NCBI GenBank assembly: GCA_951812925.1
Contig: OX638368.1
Span: 25,235,187-25,299,186 of the forward strand
DNA from: Calliopum simillimum
Taxonomy: Eukaryota > Arthropoda > Insecta > Diptera > Lauxaniidae
Length of the DNA stretch: 64,000 bases
Direction of reading: 5' to 3'
This document shows, in pieces, positions 1 through 11,710 of this stretch. The notes under the pieces are model-generated. The model was not told the origin of the DNA, ran no database searches, and worked only from the letters and a program-made list of their open reading frames with translations. How positions within the stretch are numbered: the first letter of the stretch is position 1; every line of letters begins with the position of its first letter. Both the position numbers and the translations under genes were made by a program.

Positions 1-1674
1 ATAACTACGGGCCATATTTTTTAAGCTTGATCTAAGCAGCTTAAAATCCTGTAAAATAACCATAATATGGATATTTAAGACGATCTGGTATCACTGAACT
101 TGCTCATGATACTTTTCGCCATTTGCATTTGGCACAAAATTTATTGTGCATTCCTCGTGTCGTGATTTCAGTAGTACGTCATTGGTTTTGGCAGAATTTA
201 ATGAAATTGTGCAGCACTGAATCCATTATACAATTAACAAGGTAACGTCAGACACGTTTCTTGTTCTTCTTTTTTGGTGGTAAGTACTGTCAAAATTGAC
301 TAGCAAAACAACAAAAATTTTACAGTTTTCTGATTATTACATTTGTCTCTAGACGATTTGTTTGGTTGATTTCGTTCTCCGGTTTGTTCTAATTGACAAT
401 TTGGCGCTACCTTTATAATTGTATTGTATCTATTTGCAAAAAAATCGATCTTTTCTACTAGTCCTTTCCTCGAAGTAACCGCACCGATTTATGCGTTACA
501 TGTCATTTACAATCAAATGACGAAAACATTCAAATCGGTACAGAGATTCCAAAGATAGGGCTAGTAGAAATAATCGATGGCCATCAATTTAATCGCAAAT
601 AGACAACCGCAATAGGGTCCTTAGTGTTTGCTCTTGAATTATTTATCGGTGTTAATCCTTAGGTGAAAAAAGTAAGCTAGTCATTTCTGGCTTTCGCAAA
701 TGAAACCTATACCAGTTTTTCGAGCTTTTTTCGAGCTGCTAGAAAAAAAATTCGAGCTGTTTCAAAACACTAAGGAAAAGCGGAAAACTCGGAAAAACAA
801 TTTGACTAGCTAAAAGACACATTTAAGTACGACAACACTGAAAATAATGGAAGCAATTAAAAAAACAACTACTCCCAATAAGCCCAATAGTTTCCCGAAA
901 AATCGGATAAACTTTAATTTCCTCTCGAAAACCTAAAGTATGTCATTTCCGGCTTTCGGATGTGAAACCTATAACACATTTTCGAGCTTTTTTCAAGCTG
1001 TCAGATAGTAATTTCGAGCTGTTTCGAAAAGTCAAAGAAAACCTGAAAACTCGGAAGAACGATTTGAATAGCTGACTCATGCAAAATATGGGTTTGATTG
1101 CATTATGGGGGTGTGTTACGCATGAAAACTTCAATTATGATTAAAAAATTTCCGCAGTTGGATCAGACTTTAATTTAAAAACTTATCTTTGCCAATGAGA
1201 GCTGGCGATTATTTGCCTGGAAAACTATGTTTATCATTTAACTCAAAATATTGAATATACTAGAGCAATAGTCGAAGGATAAGAAGTCAATAATGCCTCC
1301 CAACAAAACATAAAAATACCGAAAACAAGCCGAGTTTTAAATGCAAACACAGAAGAGAAGAAGGTCTATGAGAGTTCTGGACAACAAAAACGACTTTTTG
1401 TATGGAAAACCCCATAAAAAATTTTGCCCTAAAAATTCTAAAAATTGCACAAAAGCTTCATCGTTGAGATTGCATTTCCACCACACAAAGCTTGGATTAC
1501 ATTATGGTTCGTGTAATCGATAAATCATATTGCTTAGCATAGACATCATGTTTTGTGGCGAATATATGAGTGTGATATATTATATTTTTTGTAGCATATT
1601 TTCGGGAGAATATTTTATGATTCATAAGATAAACATTTTTAATTCTCAAATTGCGGCAAAAGCTTCAATTTGTG
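1..1674 (+). repeat. Left inverted arm of the 1-6588 element
   Basis: It pairs with 4915-6588 without any indel. I noticed only isolated substitutions, for example 1438 (C) against 5151, 1592 (T) against 4997, and 1661 (A) against 4928. Pairing stops at 1675. The arm contains an internal direct repeat of about 140 bp (roughly 672-815 and 936-1075), each copy holding several TTCGAGCT words and a GAAAACTCGG block. The open frames at 943-1134 (-) and 1341-1523 (+) recur in the other arm simply because the DNA is duplicated; they are not supported as genes. Confidence 0.9.
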
Positions 1675-1677
1675 ATA

Positions 1678-2075
1678 TTGGCTGTTTCTTTTGACGCGTA
1701 TATACAATTGTGGTAATTTTCAAATTGCGATAACTCATGAACGGTGAGTCGTACGATAGCAAGTCTAAGGGTCTTTTTTATTGAGAACCACATGCTCTAC
1801 AAATAATTTTAATCATTTGTAAAAAAAAAATTATTATGTAGAAATTATTTAAAAAAAGTGATTTTTTGCCGTTTATCGGCGCTTAACCAGTTTTTATAGA
1901 ATAACTGCTAAAAACTAAATTTTTTTAAAAATAAAATGAAAAGTTTTTGTAGAAAACGTGATTCTCCATAAAAAAGTTCCTAAGAATTTTATTTTGCGAC
2001 TCACTGTTCATGAGTTATAGCAATTTAAAAATATCCACAATTGTATATACGCATCAAAAAAATACACGGCTATTA
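1678..2075. repeat. Imperfect hairpin (snapback) inside the 1-6588 element
   Basis: The block around 1695-1750 (GCGTATATACAATTGTGG, then TAACTCATGAAC) returns in reverse complement at about 2006-2055, with the centre near 1874. The arms are about 190 bp and diverged. The motif GATAACTCATGAACGGTGAG resembles the 'CTAAACGGTTAC' style cores of the snapback elements at 53.7 and 61.1 kb. No coding function is seen. Confidence 0.6.
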
Positions 2076-2498
2076 TTATGGTAAGTTCACCAGAGGGCCC
2101 TTTCACTGGGTGATAAAATAGGGATGGTCGGCTCTTCCTATAAACCATTACCAAAAAAAATTTAAGGAAAGAAAGCATGCAACAATGTGAAAAATTATTT
2201 GCTTGTTTTGCCTGGGCTATGGTATCAGCCTTCCACGCTACATACAGAACATCAATTTGATCGGATGTCATCCTTCCCATAATATAGGGGAAAATTAAAT
2301 TAGTCTAAAATTTTCGATGACCGTCCGACAGATTCGCCTCTTCGAGGCGCAGAATTATGAATGCATCCACCAATGTATCCATCAATCCTCAAAAAACTAA
2401 GAAAGGGGCTCACAGTGCTCCCTTGTTAACATTTTAGAGAGCAAGTTAGATTTTACGCTCAAGCAAGCCAAAAAATTACAAAACTACAAAATGTATAA

Positions 2499-2921
2499 GA
2501 CTACACTACTTTTCTGCATTTCTGCTGGGAAACATGGCTTGTTACTGAACAACTAACGAACAAGCTACAAGTATTCGTCAACAAATGCTTAAGGCGTATA
2601 CTAAAGGTTTGGTGGCCTCGCACTATATCAAATGCCGAGCTACATCAAAAATGCAAACAGAAGGCTATAGCAAACGAGATCAAGCTGCGCAAATGGGGAT
2701 GGATTGGTCACACTCTCCGGAAACCACACAGCAAAGTTTGTCGCCAGGCCCTTGAGTGGAATCCACAAGGCAGTAGAGGACGTGGTAGACCCAAAACCAA
2801 CTGGAAAAGGTCGTTGGAAAAGGAAATCCAAGAATCGGGAAAATCGTGGCAAGAGATCAAAGTCATCGCAAGGTATCGTGACAAATGGAGAGATTTCATA
2901 TTGGCCCTATGCTACTCCTAG
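2499..2921 (+). pseudogene. RTE-like LINE, C-terminal fragment of the reverse transcriptase ORF
   Basis: One frame from about 2499 to the TAG at 2919-2921 gives the C-terminal part of a non-LTR retrotransposon polyprotein. Recognisable pieces in order are an ETWLVTEQL block (normally 'YG-ETW-LT'), LQVFVNKCLRRI, a WWPRTISNAEL segment, KWGWIGHTLRK, a glycine/arginine-rich RGRGRPK-NWKR stretch and a final W-RDFILALC. This order is typical of the thumb/C-terminal region of RTE-type elements. The upstream RT core is absent: a stop lies at 2496 and the preceding bases are scrambled. It lies between the arms of the 1-6588 element, so it is passenger or older resident sequence. Non-functional. The open frame at 2704-2928 (+) is a shadow in another phase. 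Confidence 0.75.
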
Positions 2922-3376
2922 GAGTTAAAGGGGAATACGTACATATAGGGGAGGGGGGGCTAGTGTGGACTGGGGGCTAGTGTGGACAAATTCAAATTCT
3001 CGCTCCGTTTTGAATTTTTTGTTTCTGTTTTATATTTTTCAAGTTGGTATTTGCACTCCGCATCACCAAAAAAAAAAAAAATTAATTTGTTGACAGTTCA
3101 GCTTTCCATGATAACGTGACCGAACGTGTTTTACGCAGGAAAAAGGTATTTTTTTGTTGTTTCGTAATTTCAGTGATACTTTTAAACTTATTATTCATCT
3201 GCTGTAGTTTTAATAGATAATACAACTTAAAATAGTGTTTATTTAAACCATTGAAATTATTTTTGAAGAACTTTACCGTAAGATTAAAAAAAAAATATTT
3301 TTGTTTAAAAAGACATGAAGGGGCTAGTGTGGGCAACTGAAATGGTGCTAGTGTGGACATGTCCGCAGCAGCTGAA

Positions 3377-3460
3377 ATGACTCCAGAAATTGTCAGACCA
3401 TTTCTAAACGCCGGTCCAAGAAAGTACTTTACTAAAAAGAAAGAACGACAGATTCACGTA
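3377..3460 (+). pseudogene. Possible pogo/Tigger transposase C-terminal remnant
   Basis: From the ATG at 3377 the frame gives MTPEIVRPFLNAGPRKYF followed by lysine/arginine-rich residues. In pogo/Tigger-type transposases the region after the catalytic domain commonly reads 'PE-(I/V)-(L/R)-P-(F/Y)-P-K-A-(G/P)-P-R' plus a basic stretch. The match is short and I could not run a search. The DDE catalytic domain is not present. The following about 140 bp are duplicated (3424-3545 and 3648-3790), disrupting any further frame. Confidence 0.4.
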
Positions 3461-3790
3461 TCCCGATTTACCGGATACCAGCGAAATTTACCGAAATGAA
3501 ATAGTGGCAAAGCTGCCACAACCACAACAACTGTCGGAAACATCTCGATCAGCAAGTTATATGAAGTTTGAAACAACATGGACAAAAAGTATTTTTTATA
3601 GGCCAAATTGTCACGATCCACGGTTCTCAAGATTTCGACATTACGTTTCTAAAAAGAAAGAACGATAGATTCACGTATCCCGATATACCGGATACCAGCT
3701 AAATTCACCGAAATCAAATAGTGGCAAAGCTGCCACAATCACAACAACTGCCGGGAACATCTCGGTCAGCAAGTTATATGAAGTTTGATA
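3424..3790 (+). repeat. Internal direct repeat, two copies of about 130 bp
   Basis: The segment starting AAAAAGAAAGAACGACAG at about 3433 and running through GCCACAACCACAACAACTG to AAGTTATATGAAGTTTGA recurs from about 3651 to 3790 with scattered changes. It is confined to the pogo-like element. Confidence 0.75.
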
Positions 3791-4185
3791 TAAATTTCTC
3801 CAAATACAACATGGGATAGCAGTTAATTTTTTATTTGTATTATTGTTTGTATTACATCATTATTTTCTTGAATAAACATGTATCTGAGCTCTTTCTTAAC
3901 GTTTTTGTATGAATTATCAAGTTTCTTATGGTGTCCACATTAGCCCCCAGTCAAATCACACTAGCCCCGTATAAGGGGCTAGTGTGGACAAATGTAAGCT
4001 CTTTTTAAAATAATTTAATATAGCATTTATGAAAATAAAAAATCATAACTATTGATGCAATTATGAAGGCAAGAGGTATAAGTAATTGCTAAAAATTACT
4101 TTATTACAAAAATGATATATTTACATATATAATTTTGAAATTATGTAGAAATTGTCCACACTAGCCCCCCCCCCCCCCTCCCCTA

Positions 4186-4914
4186 CAGTATAAAAATCGA
4201 AAACGGATTACCATGGTTGGACTGGACGGGGGTAGGTGTTTTTCGATACTTTTTGACTCTTACCGATATATGATAAGTTTTTCGATATTTTTCGGCACAA
4301 GCACCTCACCAATTTTCATGTTATTCGGTTTGGAGATACACTGAGCCTGCTAAATCTAAAAAAGGTTACTAATGATACTCAATGTTCTGGCTTTCTTTTT
4401 TACCATCTTATCTTATCCTTTTAGGCCAAAATTTGGCCACCGGCGATACTGGTAACAATAATAGCCTGTTTCTACAGAAGACTTAGCTGAGATTAGTAAA
4501 TCCTATCCGTTTCAACCGGCTGAAATAAATTTATTTCTGTCAGTAAATTTCAGAAGCAGTAAAATTAAACTTATATTTCATTTTCTTCTTAATATTTATC
4601 TTCCATTTGTTTTGTGTTCATGCCAATTGTCAAAGTTCCAGGGGTGTCACTAGATCAAAAATTGACAAAATCGGTAGCCTTGTTGTGATTAAGGCACAGA
4701 TTTAAATTTGAATTTCAAAATTAAATTGAATCTCAGATTTATTTTTGTATGGTAAATCATGGGATCAACGTCCAGATTAAGAGTTAAATCTAGAAACTGC
4801 CTTGGATCCCATTTTAAATCTTCGGTGGAAGCAGGCTATAAGACTGTGCGATATCTAGAAAATATCCATTTAAAAGCCAGATTTGGCCTTTTTTTGGATA
4901 CAAAATTAGATCAA
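4186..4914. other. Interior of the large inverted-repeat element, no feature recognised
   Basis: AT-rich sequence between the pogo-like element and the right arm. The short frame at 4759-4950 (+) has no recognisable domain and runs into the arm. Confidence 0.5.
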
Positions 4915-6588
4915 CACAAATTGAAGCATTTGCCGCAATTTGAGAATTAAAAATGTTTATCTTATGAATCATAAAATATTCTCCCGAAAATATGCTGCAA
5001 AAAATATAATATATCACACTCATATATTCGCCACAAAACATGATGTCTATGCTAAGCAATATGATTTATCGATTACACGAACCATAATGTAATCCAAGCT
5101 TTGTGTGGTGGAAATGCAATCTCAACGATGAAGCTTTTGTGCAATTTTTATAATTTTTAGGGCAAAATTTTTTATGGGGTTTTCCATACAAAAAGTCGTT
5201 TTTGTTGTCCAGAACTCTCATAGACCTTCTTCTCTTCTGTGTTTGCATTTAAAACTCGGCTTGTTTTCGGTATTTTTATGTTTTGTTGGGAGGCATTATT
5301 GACTTCTTATCCTTCGACTATTGCTCTAGTATATTCAATATTTTGAGTTAAATGATAAACATAGTTTTCCAGGCAAATAATCGCCAGCTCTCATTGGCAA
5401 AGATAAGTTTTTAAATTAAAGTCTGATCCAACTGCGGAAATTTTTTAATCATAATTGAAGTTTTCATGCGTAACACACCCCCATAATGCAATCAAACCCA
5501 TATTTTGCATGAGTCAGCTATTCAAATCGTTCTTCCGAGTTTTCAGGTTTTCTTTGACTTTTCGAAACAGCTCGAAATTACTATCTGACAGCTTGAAAAA
5601 AGCTCGAAAATGTGTTATAGGTTTCACATCCGAAAGCCGGAAATGACATACTTTAGGTTTTCGAGAGGAAATTAAAGTTTATCCGATTTTTCGGGAAACT
5701 ATTGGGCTTATTGGGAGTAGTTGTTTTTTTAATTGCTTCCATTATTTTCAGTGTTGTCGTACTTAAATGTGTCTTTTAGCTAGTCAAATTGTTTTTCCGA
5801 GTTTTCCGCTTTTCCTTAGTGTTTTGAAACAGCTCGAATTTTTTTTCTAGCAGCTCGAAAAAAGCTCGAAAAACTGGTATAGGTTTCATTTGCGAAAGCC
5901 AGAAATGACTAGCTTACTTTTTTCACCTAAGGATTAACACCGATAAATAATTCAAGAGCAAACACTAAGGACCCTATTGCGGTTGTCTATTTGCGATTAA
6001 ATTGATGGCCATCGATTATTTCTACTAGCCCTATCTTTGGAATCTCTGTACCGATTTGAATGTTTTCGTCATTTGATTGTAAATGACATGTAACGCATAA
6101 ATCGGTGCGGTTACTTCGAGGAAAGGACTAGTAGAAAAGATCGATTTTTTTGCAAATAGATACAATACAATTATAAAGGTAGCGCCAAATTGTCAATTAG
6201 AACAAACCGGAGAACGAAATCAACCAAACAAATCGTCTAGAGACAAATGTAATAATCAGAAAACTGTAAAATTTTTGTTGTTTTGCTAGTCAATTTTGAC
6301 AGTACTTACCACCAAAAAAGAAGAACAAGAAACGTGTCTGACGTTACCTTGTTAATTGTATAATGGATTCAGTGCTGCACAATTTCATTAAATTCTGCCA
6401 AAACCAATGACGTACTACTGAAATCACGACACGAGGAATGCACAATAAATTTTGTGCCAAATGCAAATGGCGAAAAGTATCATGAGCAAGTTCAGTGATA
6501 CCAGATCGTCTTAAATATCCATATTATGGTTATTTTACAGGATTTTAAGCTGCTTAGATCAAGCTTAAAAAATATGGCCCGTAGTTAT
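4915..6588 (-). repeat. Right inverted arm of the 1-6588 element
   Basis: Reverse complement of 1-1674, with equal length and no gap. The frames at 5066-5248 (-) and 5455-5646 (+) mirror those of the left arm, one with a single residue change. To the right of 6588 the sequence becomes an unrelated AT-rich hairpin. Confidence 0.9.
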
Positions 6589-6592
6589 GGAC

Positions 6593-6690
6593 ATATTTAG
6601 ACAAATTAAAACCAGGTTATTATTTAGTTCAAAATGCACTCCAAACTCTAAAACCTGGTTTTAAATTGTTTAAATTTGTCTATAAACACG
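6593..6690. repeat. Small AT-rich hairpin with AAACCAGGTT arms
   Basis: TTTAGACAAATTAAAACCAGG at the left returns inverted as CCTGGTTTTAAATTG...AAATTTGTCTA near 6652-6690. It lies directly outside the right arm and could be part of the large element's true end or a separate insertion. Confidence 0.5.
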
Positions 6691-6737
6691 GGTTAGTTTT
6701 AAAATTTAGTTTTAAGTTGTAAAATGTAATCCAGCCA

Positions 6738-9700
6738 GTTCATATAAACTTCGAGAAACATGGGTTTTTTGAAGAAAACTTATGGCAAAAAAATGTTTGT
6801 TACCACAACAATATCGCAACGAGAGCTCTACAAATTCTAAGATAAAAATTTTTAAATTTTTACACTGAAAAAAATAAAATTTTTCATAACTCCCTAATTT
6901 TTAGCGCAACAAAATTTTTCTCTCCGCAACAAATTCTCTGCAAAAATCCTGCAAAATTCAAGCCTACTCCCGACCCGATCCATGTTTCGCTAACTTCATA
7001 TGAAGTTAGCGAAACATGGGGTTTTTTGAAGAAAAATTATCGCAACAAAATTTTTGTTACTACAACAAAATCGCAACGGGAGCTCTGCAAATTCTAAGCT
7101 AAAAATTTTTCAATTTTTACACTGAAAAAAATAAAAATTTTTCATAACTCCCTAATTTTTAGCGCAACAAAATTTTTCTCTCCGCAACAAATTCTCTGCA
7201 AAAATCCTGCAAAATTCAAGCCTACTCCCGATCCGATCCGAGAAAGTTGTTTCGCTAACTTCATATGAAGTTAGCGAAACATGGGGTTTTTTGAAGAAAA
7301 ATTATCGCAACAAAATTTTTGTTACTACAACAAAATCGCAACGGGAGCTCTGCAAATTCTAAGCTAAAAATTTTTCAATTTTTACACTGAAAAAAATAAA
7401 AATTTTTCATAACTCCCTAATTTTTAGCGCAACAAAATTTTTCTCTCCGCAACAAATTCTCTGCAAAAATCCTGCAAAATTCAAGCCTACTCCCGATCCG
7501 ATCCGAGAAAGTTGTTTCGCTAACTTCATATGAAGTTAGCGAAACATGGGGTTTTTTGAAGAAAAATTATCGCAACAAAATTTTTGTTACTACAACAAAA
7601 TCGCAACGGGAGCTCTGCAAATTCTAAGCTAAAAATTTTTCAATTTTTACACTGAAAAAAATAAAAATTTTTCATAACTCCCTAATTTTTAGCGCAACAA
7701 AATTTTTCTCTCCGCAACAAATTCTCTGCAAAAATCCTGCAAAATTCAAGCCTACTCCCGATCCGATCCGATAAAGTTGTTTCGCTAACTTCATACGGTC
7801 TGCTGCAAGCAACTTTAACGAAACATCACGTTTTTGATAGGAAAATTATCGCAAGAAAATTATTCCTTTCACAACAAATTAGCAAGGAGGGCTCTGCAAA
7901 TTCTGAGCTAAAAATTTTTAAATTTTTACACTGAAAAAAATAAAAATTTATCATAACTCCCTAATTTTAAGCGCAACAAAATTTTTCTCTCCGCAACAAA
8001 TTCTCTGCAAAAATCCTGCAAAATTCAAGCCTACTCCCGACCCGATCCGAGAAAGTTGTTTCGCTAACTTCATATGAAGGTAGCGAAACATGGGGTTTTT
8101 TGAAGAAAAATTATCGCAACAAAATTTTTGTTACTACAACAAAATCGCAACGGGAGCTCTGCAAATTCTAAGCTAAAAATTTTTCAATTTTTACACTGAA
8201 AAAAATAAAAATTTTTCATAACTCCCTAATTTTTAGCGCAACAAAATTTTTCTCTCCGCAACAAATTCTCTGCAAAAATCCTGCAAAATTCAAGCCTACT
8301 CCCGATCCGATCCGAGAAAGTTGTTTCGCTAACTTCATATGAAGTTAGCGAAACATGGGGTTTTTTGAAGAAAAATTATCGCAACAAAATTTTTGTTACC
8401 ACAACAAAATCGCAACGGGAGCTCTGCAAATTCTAAGCTAAAAATTTTTCAATTTTTACACTGAAAAAAATAAAAATTTTTCATAACTCCCTTATTTTTA
8501 GCGCCACAAAATTTTTCTCTCCGCAACAAATTCTCTGCAAAAATCCTGCAAAATTCAAGCCTACTCCCGATCCGATCCGATAAAGTTGTTTCGCTAACTT
8601 CATACGGTCTGCTGCAAGCAACTTTAACGAAACATCACGTTTTTGATAGGAAAATTATCGCAAGAAAATTATTCCTTTCACAACAAATTAGCAAGGAGGG
8701 CTCTGCAAATTCTGAGCTAAAAATTTTTTAATTTTTACACTGAAAAAAATAAAAATTTATCATAACTCCCTAATTTTAAGCGCAACAAAATTTTTCTCTC
8801 CGCAACAAATTCTCTGCAAAAATCCTGCAAAATTCAAGCCTACTCCCGACCCGATCCATGTTTCGCTAACTTCATATGAAGTTAGCGAAACATGGGGTTT
8901 TTTGAAGAAAAATTATCGCAACAAAATTTTTGTTACTACAACAAAATCGCAACGGGAGCTCTGCAAATTCTAAGCTAAAAATTTTTCAATTTTTACACTG
9001 AAAAAAATAAAAATTTTTTATATTTCCCTAATTTTTAGCGCAACAAAATTTTTCTCTCCGCAACAAATTCTCTGCAAAAATCCTGCAAAATTCAAGCCTA
9101 CTCCCGACCCGATCCATGTTTCGCTAACTTCATATGAAGTTAGCGAAACATGGGGTTTTTTGAAGAAAAATTATCGCAACAAAATTTTTGTTACTACAAC
9201 AAAATCGCAACGGGAGCTCTGCAAATTCTAAGCTAAAAATTTTTCAATTTTTACACTGAAAAAAATAAAAATTTTTCATAACTCCCTAATTTTTAGCGCA
9301 ACAAAATTTTTCTCTCCGCAACAAATTCTCTGCAAAAATCCTGCAAAATTCAAGCCTACTCCCGATCCGATCCGAGAAAGTTGTTTCGCTAACTTCATAT
9401 GAAGTTAGCGAAACATGGGGTTTTTTGAAGAAAAATTATCGCAACAAAATTTTTGTTACTACAACAAAATCGCAACGGGAGCTCTGCAAATTCTAAGCTA
9501 AAAATTTTTCAATTTTTACACTGAAAAAAATAAAAATTTTTCATAACTCCCTAATTTTTAGCGCAACAAAATTTTTCTCTCCGCAACAAATTCTCTGCAA
9601 AAATCCTGCAAAATTCAAGCCTACTCCCGACCCGATCCGAGAAAGTTGTTTCGCTAACTTCATATGAAGTTAGCGAAACATGGGGTTTTTTGAAGAAAAA

Positions 9701-10485
9701 TTATCGCAACAAAATTTTTGTTACCACAACAAAATCGCAACGAGAGCTCTGCAAATTCTAAGCTAAAAATTTTTCAATTTTACACTGAAAAAAATAAAAA
9801 TTTTTCATAACTCCCTTATTTTTAGCGCCACAAAATTTTTCTCTCCGCAACAAATTCTCTGCAAAAATCCTGCAAAATTCAAGCCTACTCCCGACCCGAT
9901 CCGAGAAAGTTGTTTCGCTAACTTCATATGAAGTTAGCGAAACATGGGGTTTTTTGAAGAAAACGGACCGCAACAAAATCATTCTCTTCGCAACAAATTC
10001 TCTGCAAAAATCCTGCAAAATTCAAGCCTACTCCCGACTCGATCCGAGAAAGTTGTTTCGCTAACTTCATATGAAGTTAGCGAAACATGGGGTTTTTTGA
10101 AGAAAAATTATCGCAACAAAATTTTTGTTACCACAACAAAATCGCAACGAGAGCTCTGCAAATTCTAAGCAAAAAATTTTTCAATTTTAACACTGAAAAT
10201 ATTAAAAATTTTTCATAACTCCCTAATTTTTAGCGCAACAAAATTTTTCTCTCCGCAACAAATTCTCTGCAAAAATCCTGCAAAATTCAAGCCTACTCCC
10301 GATCCGATCCGATAAAGTTGTTTCGCTAACTTCATATGAAGTTAGCGAAACATGGGGTTTTTTGAAGAAAACGGACCGCAACAAAATCATTCTCTTCGCA
10401 ACAAATTCTCTGCAAAAATCCTGCAAATTCCAAGCCTATTCCCGATCCGATCCGAGAAAGTTGTTTCGCTAACTTCATACACATT
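6738..10485. repeat. Satellite array, about 265-bp unit with a 32-bp palindrome, 14-15 units
   Basis: The marker ATGGG (or ATCACG in variants) occurs at 6760, 7016, 7281, 7546, 7825, 8090, 8355, 8634, 8892, 9150, 9415, 9680, 9944, 10087 and 10352. The spacings are mostly 265, with 279, 258, 143 and 256 variants. Each junction carries GTTTCGCTAACTTCAT followed immediately by its own reverse complement. Variant units at 7825 and 8634 replace the palindrome's right half with GGTCTGCTGCAAGCAAC and are 809 bp apart, defining a three-unit higher-order repeat. Short units start at 9944 and 10352 and share a deletion variant containing AACGGACCGCAAC. The minus-strand frames at 9758-10018, 10223-10426 and 10387-10605 repeat with the unit and are not considered genes. 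Confidence 0.95.
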
Positions 10486-10937
10486 GAAACATCGTACTCT
10501 TTGAACCAAACATAAATACAAAAAAAAATTAAGTATGGTTTGCATTACGTGCCCACCACAAGTCGCCTCATTGGCGCTTTTTCTAACATTGTGAACAACT
10601 TTCAAGCATCTTCATATATTCACTCTTAAGCATAGACTGGTTGCGAATCACAGTAAAAGTTCTAATTTTTCAGTATTTTGCCGAAGAACAAATAGAATCA
10701 ATCAGCAAGCAAGAGACATCTAACATTGAATGTTTCAAACAAAGCCGACTCAAAATGTGTTCGTGTGCTTAAAAATCCAAGGAAATCAACAGCGGAAAGT
10801 TGAAAAAATTAACAAATAAGTTGCTTGTTCTTCTCAAAGTTTTGTATCAACAAAAGGGTGTCAACTCCAAAAAGTTTAAAACTCAAATTCCGTATAAAGT
10901 TGAAAATTTAAACTGAAATTTACTACCGTGTACTTCG
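10486..10937. other. No feature recognised
   Basis: AT-rich DNA to the right of the satellite. No long frame and no known motif. Confidence 0.5.
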
Positions 10938-11170
10938 TTTTCTGCACTTTAACCCAAGGATAACTCGGATCTCGGTTGCCAGATTACGAATCAGCGACCC
11001 TGAATTAGTCAAAAAAGTTTTTTTTTGGCTAAAGATTTCATTATTCTGTTATATAACCTCAAAAATCTCGAAAAACAAAACTTCTAACTAAAATTTCTTA
11101 AAAACCAAATAAGATATAGCAATTCTAAGGCCAGATTCGGATTCAACATCAAAATTTACATTGAAAATAA
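10938..11170 (+). repeat. Dispersed repeat fragments shared with 22.8 kb and 31.3 kb
   Basis: The block TTCTGCACTTTA...ATAACTCGGATC...TCAGCGACC at about 10948-11000 recurs diverged at about 31258-31345. The block AGCAATTCTAAGGCCAGATT with following TCGGATTCA at about 11118-11150 recurs at about 22822-22855. These are unclassified interspersed repeats. Confidence 0.6.
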
Positions 11171-11710
11171 TTTTTCGTGTTTTCTTTTGTTCCTGATTTT
11201 CTAAAAAATGCAAATCTCATTTTTTTTTTAAATTTCAAAAAAATTGTTTAAAATACAATATTTCTTCAAAAATACCATTTTTGAATCTGCAAATAAACGG
11301 AAAAATAATTGCATACTTAGTTTGTCAGTTAATTTTTGTCAAATCTTTTTTTTTGGTACAGAAACAATGGGAAGACCATTTGGTAACTGAAATTCGACCC
11401 TGAAAATCGATTAGCTCGATGAGCGATTTAAAAAAAAACTTTTTCTGTATATTTGGACCCCAGTGAATAATTTTGCATCAAAAAACCTAGAGTCTGCCGA
11501 CATTGAGGCAAAACTAAGTTAAAACGAGCCGTGTAACTGCATTTTCTTAATCTTCCACTTATACCTTAAGGTTTTCTCAAAAGCGGCCCATGCGCGAACA
11601 CTTAACTTAATTTTTTCTGTTTATTTATGACTTGAACTATAAAAGTTAATTGAGAAAACTCATTTGTACGACCACGAATCTCAATTTCGACTTTGAGACA
11701 CCGTGCTCAG

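Larger units (their letters stand above)
2948..4183. mobile_element. TA-flanked pogo-like DNA element with reiterated 'GGGGCTAGTGTGGAC' words
   Basis: The left end after TA (2946-2947) reads GGGGAGGGGGGGCTAGTGTGG, and the right end before TA (4184-4185) is its inverse with a longer C run. The word GGGCTAGTGTGGAC recurs at about 2955, 2975, 3319, 3343 and 3972, and inverted at about 3932, 3954 and 4148. A fragment resembling the end of a pogo/Tigger transposase lies inside (3377-3460). The TA flanks fit Tc1/mariner/pogo insertion. The element is 1236 bp, too short and broken to be autonomous. Confidence 0.65.
1..6588. mobile_element. Large long-inverted-repeat (foldback-like) element
   Basis: The first bases of the window are the reverse complement of the bases ending at 6588, and pairing continues inward with coordinates always summing to 6589. 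The arms (1-1674 and 4915-6588) enclose about 3.2 kb. The interior holds a hairpin (1678-2075), an RTE-like LINE tail (2499-2921) and a TA-flanked pogo-like element (2948-4183), all more decayed than the arms. No transposase of its own is visible. Because pairing is perfect up to base 1, the left arm may extend beyond the window, so neither the true terminus nor a target duplication can be judged. The layout resembles foldback or Galileo-type elements; family assignment is open. Confidence 0.8.

Noticed and set aside
943..1523. Two short frames (63 and 60 residues) repeated almost identically at 5066-5646
   Set aside because: Their conservation is fully explained by the inverted duplication of the DNA; no domain or start context supports translation.
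9758..10605. Minus-strand frames repeating across the satellite, sharing an FCREFVAKRMILL-like stretch
   Set aside because: They follow the satellite unit and change with its length variants; no protein family is recognised.
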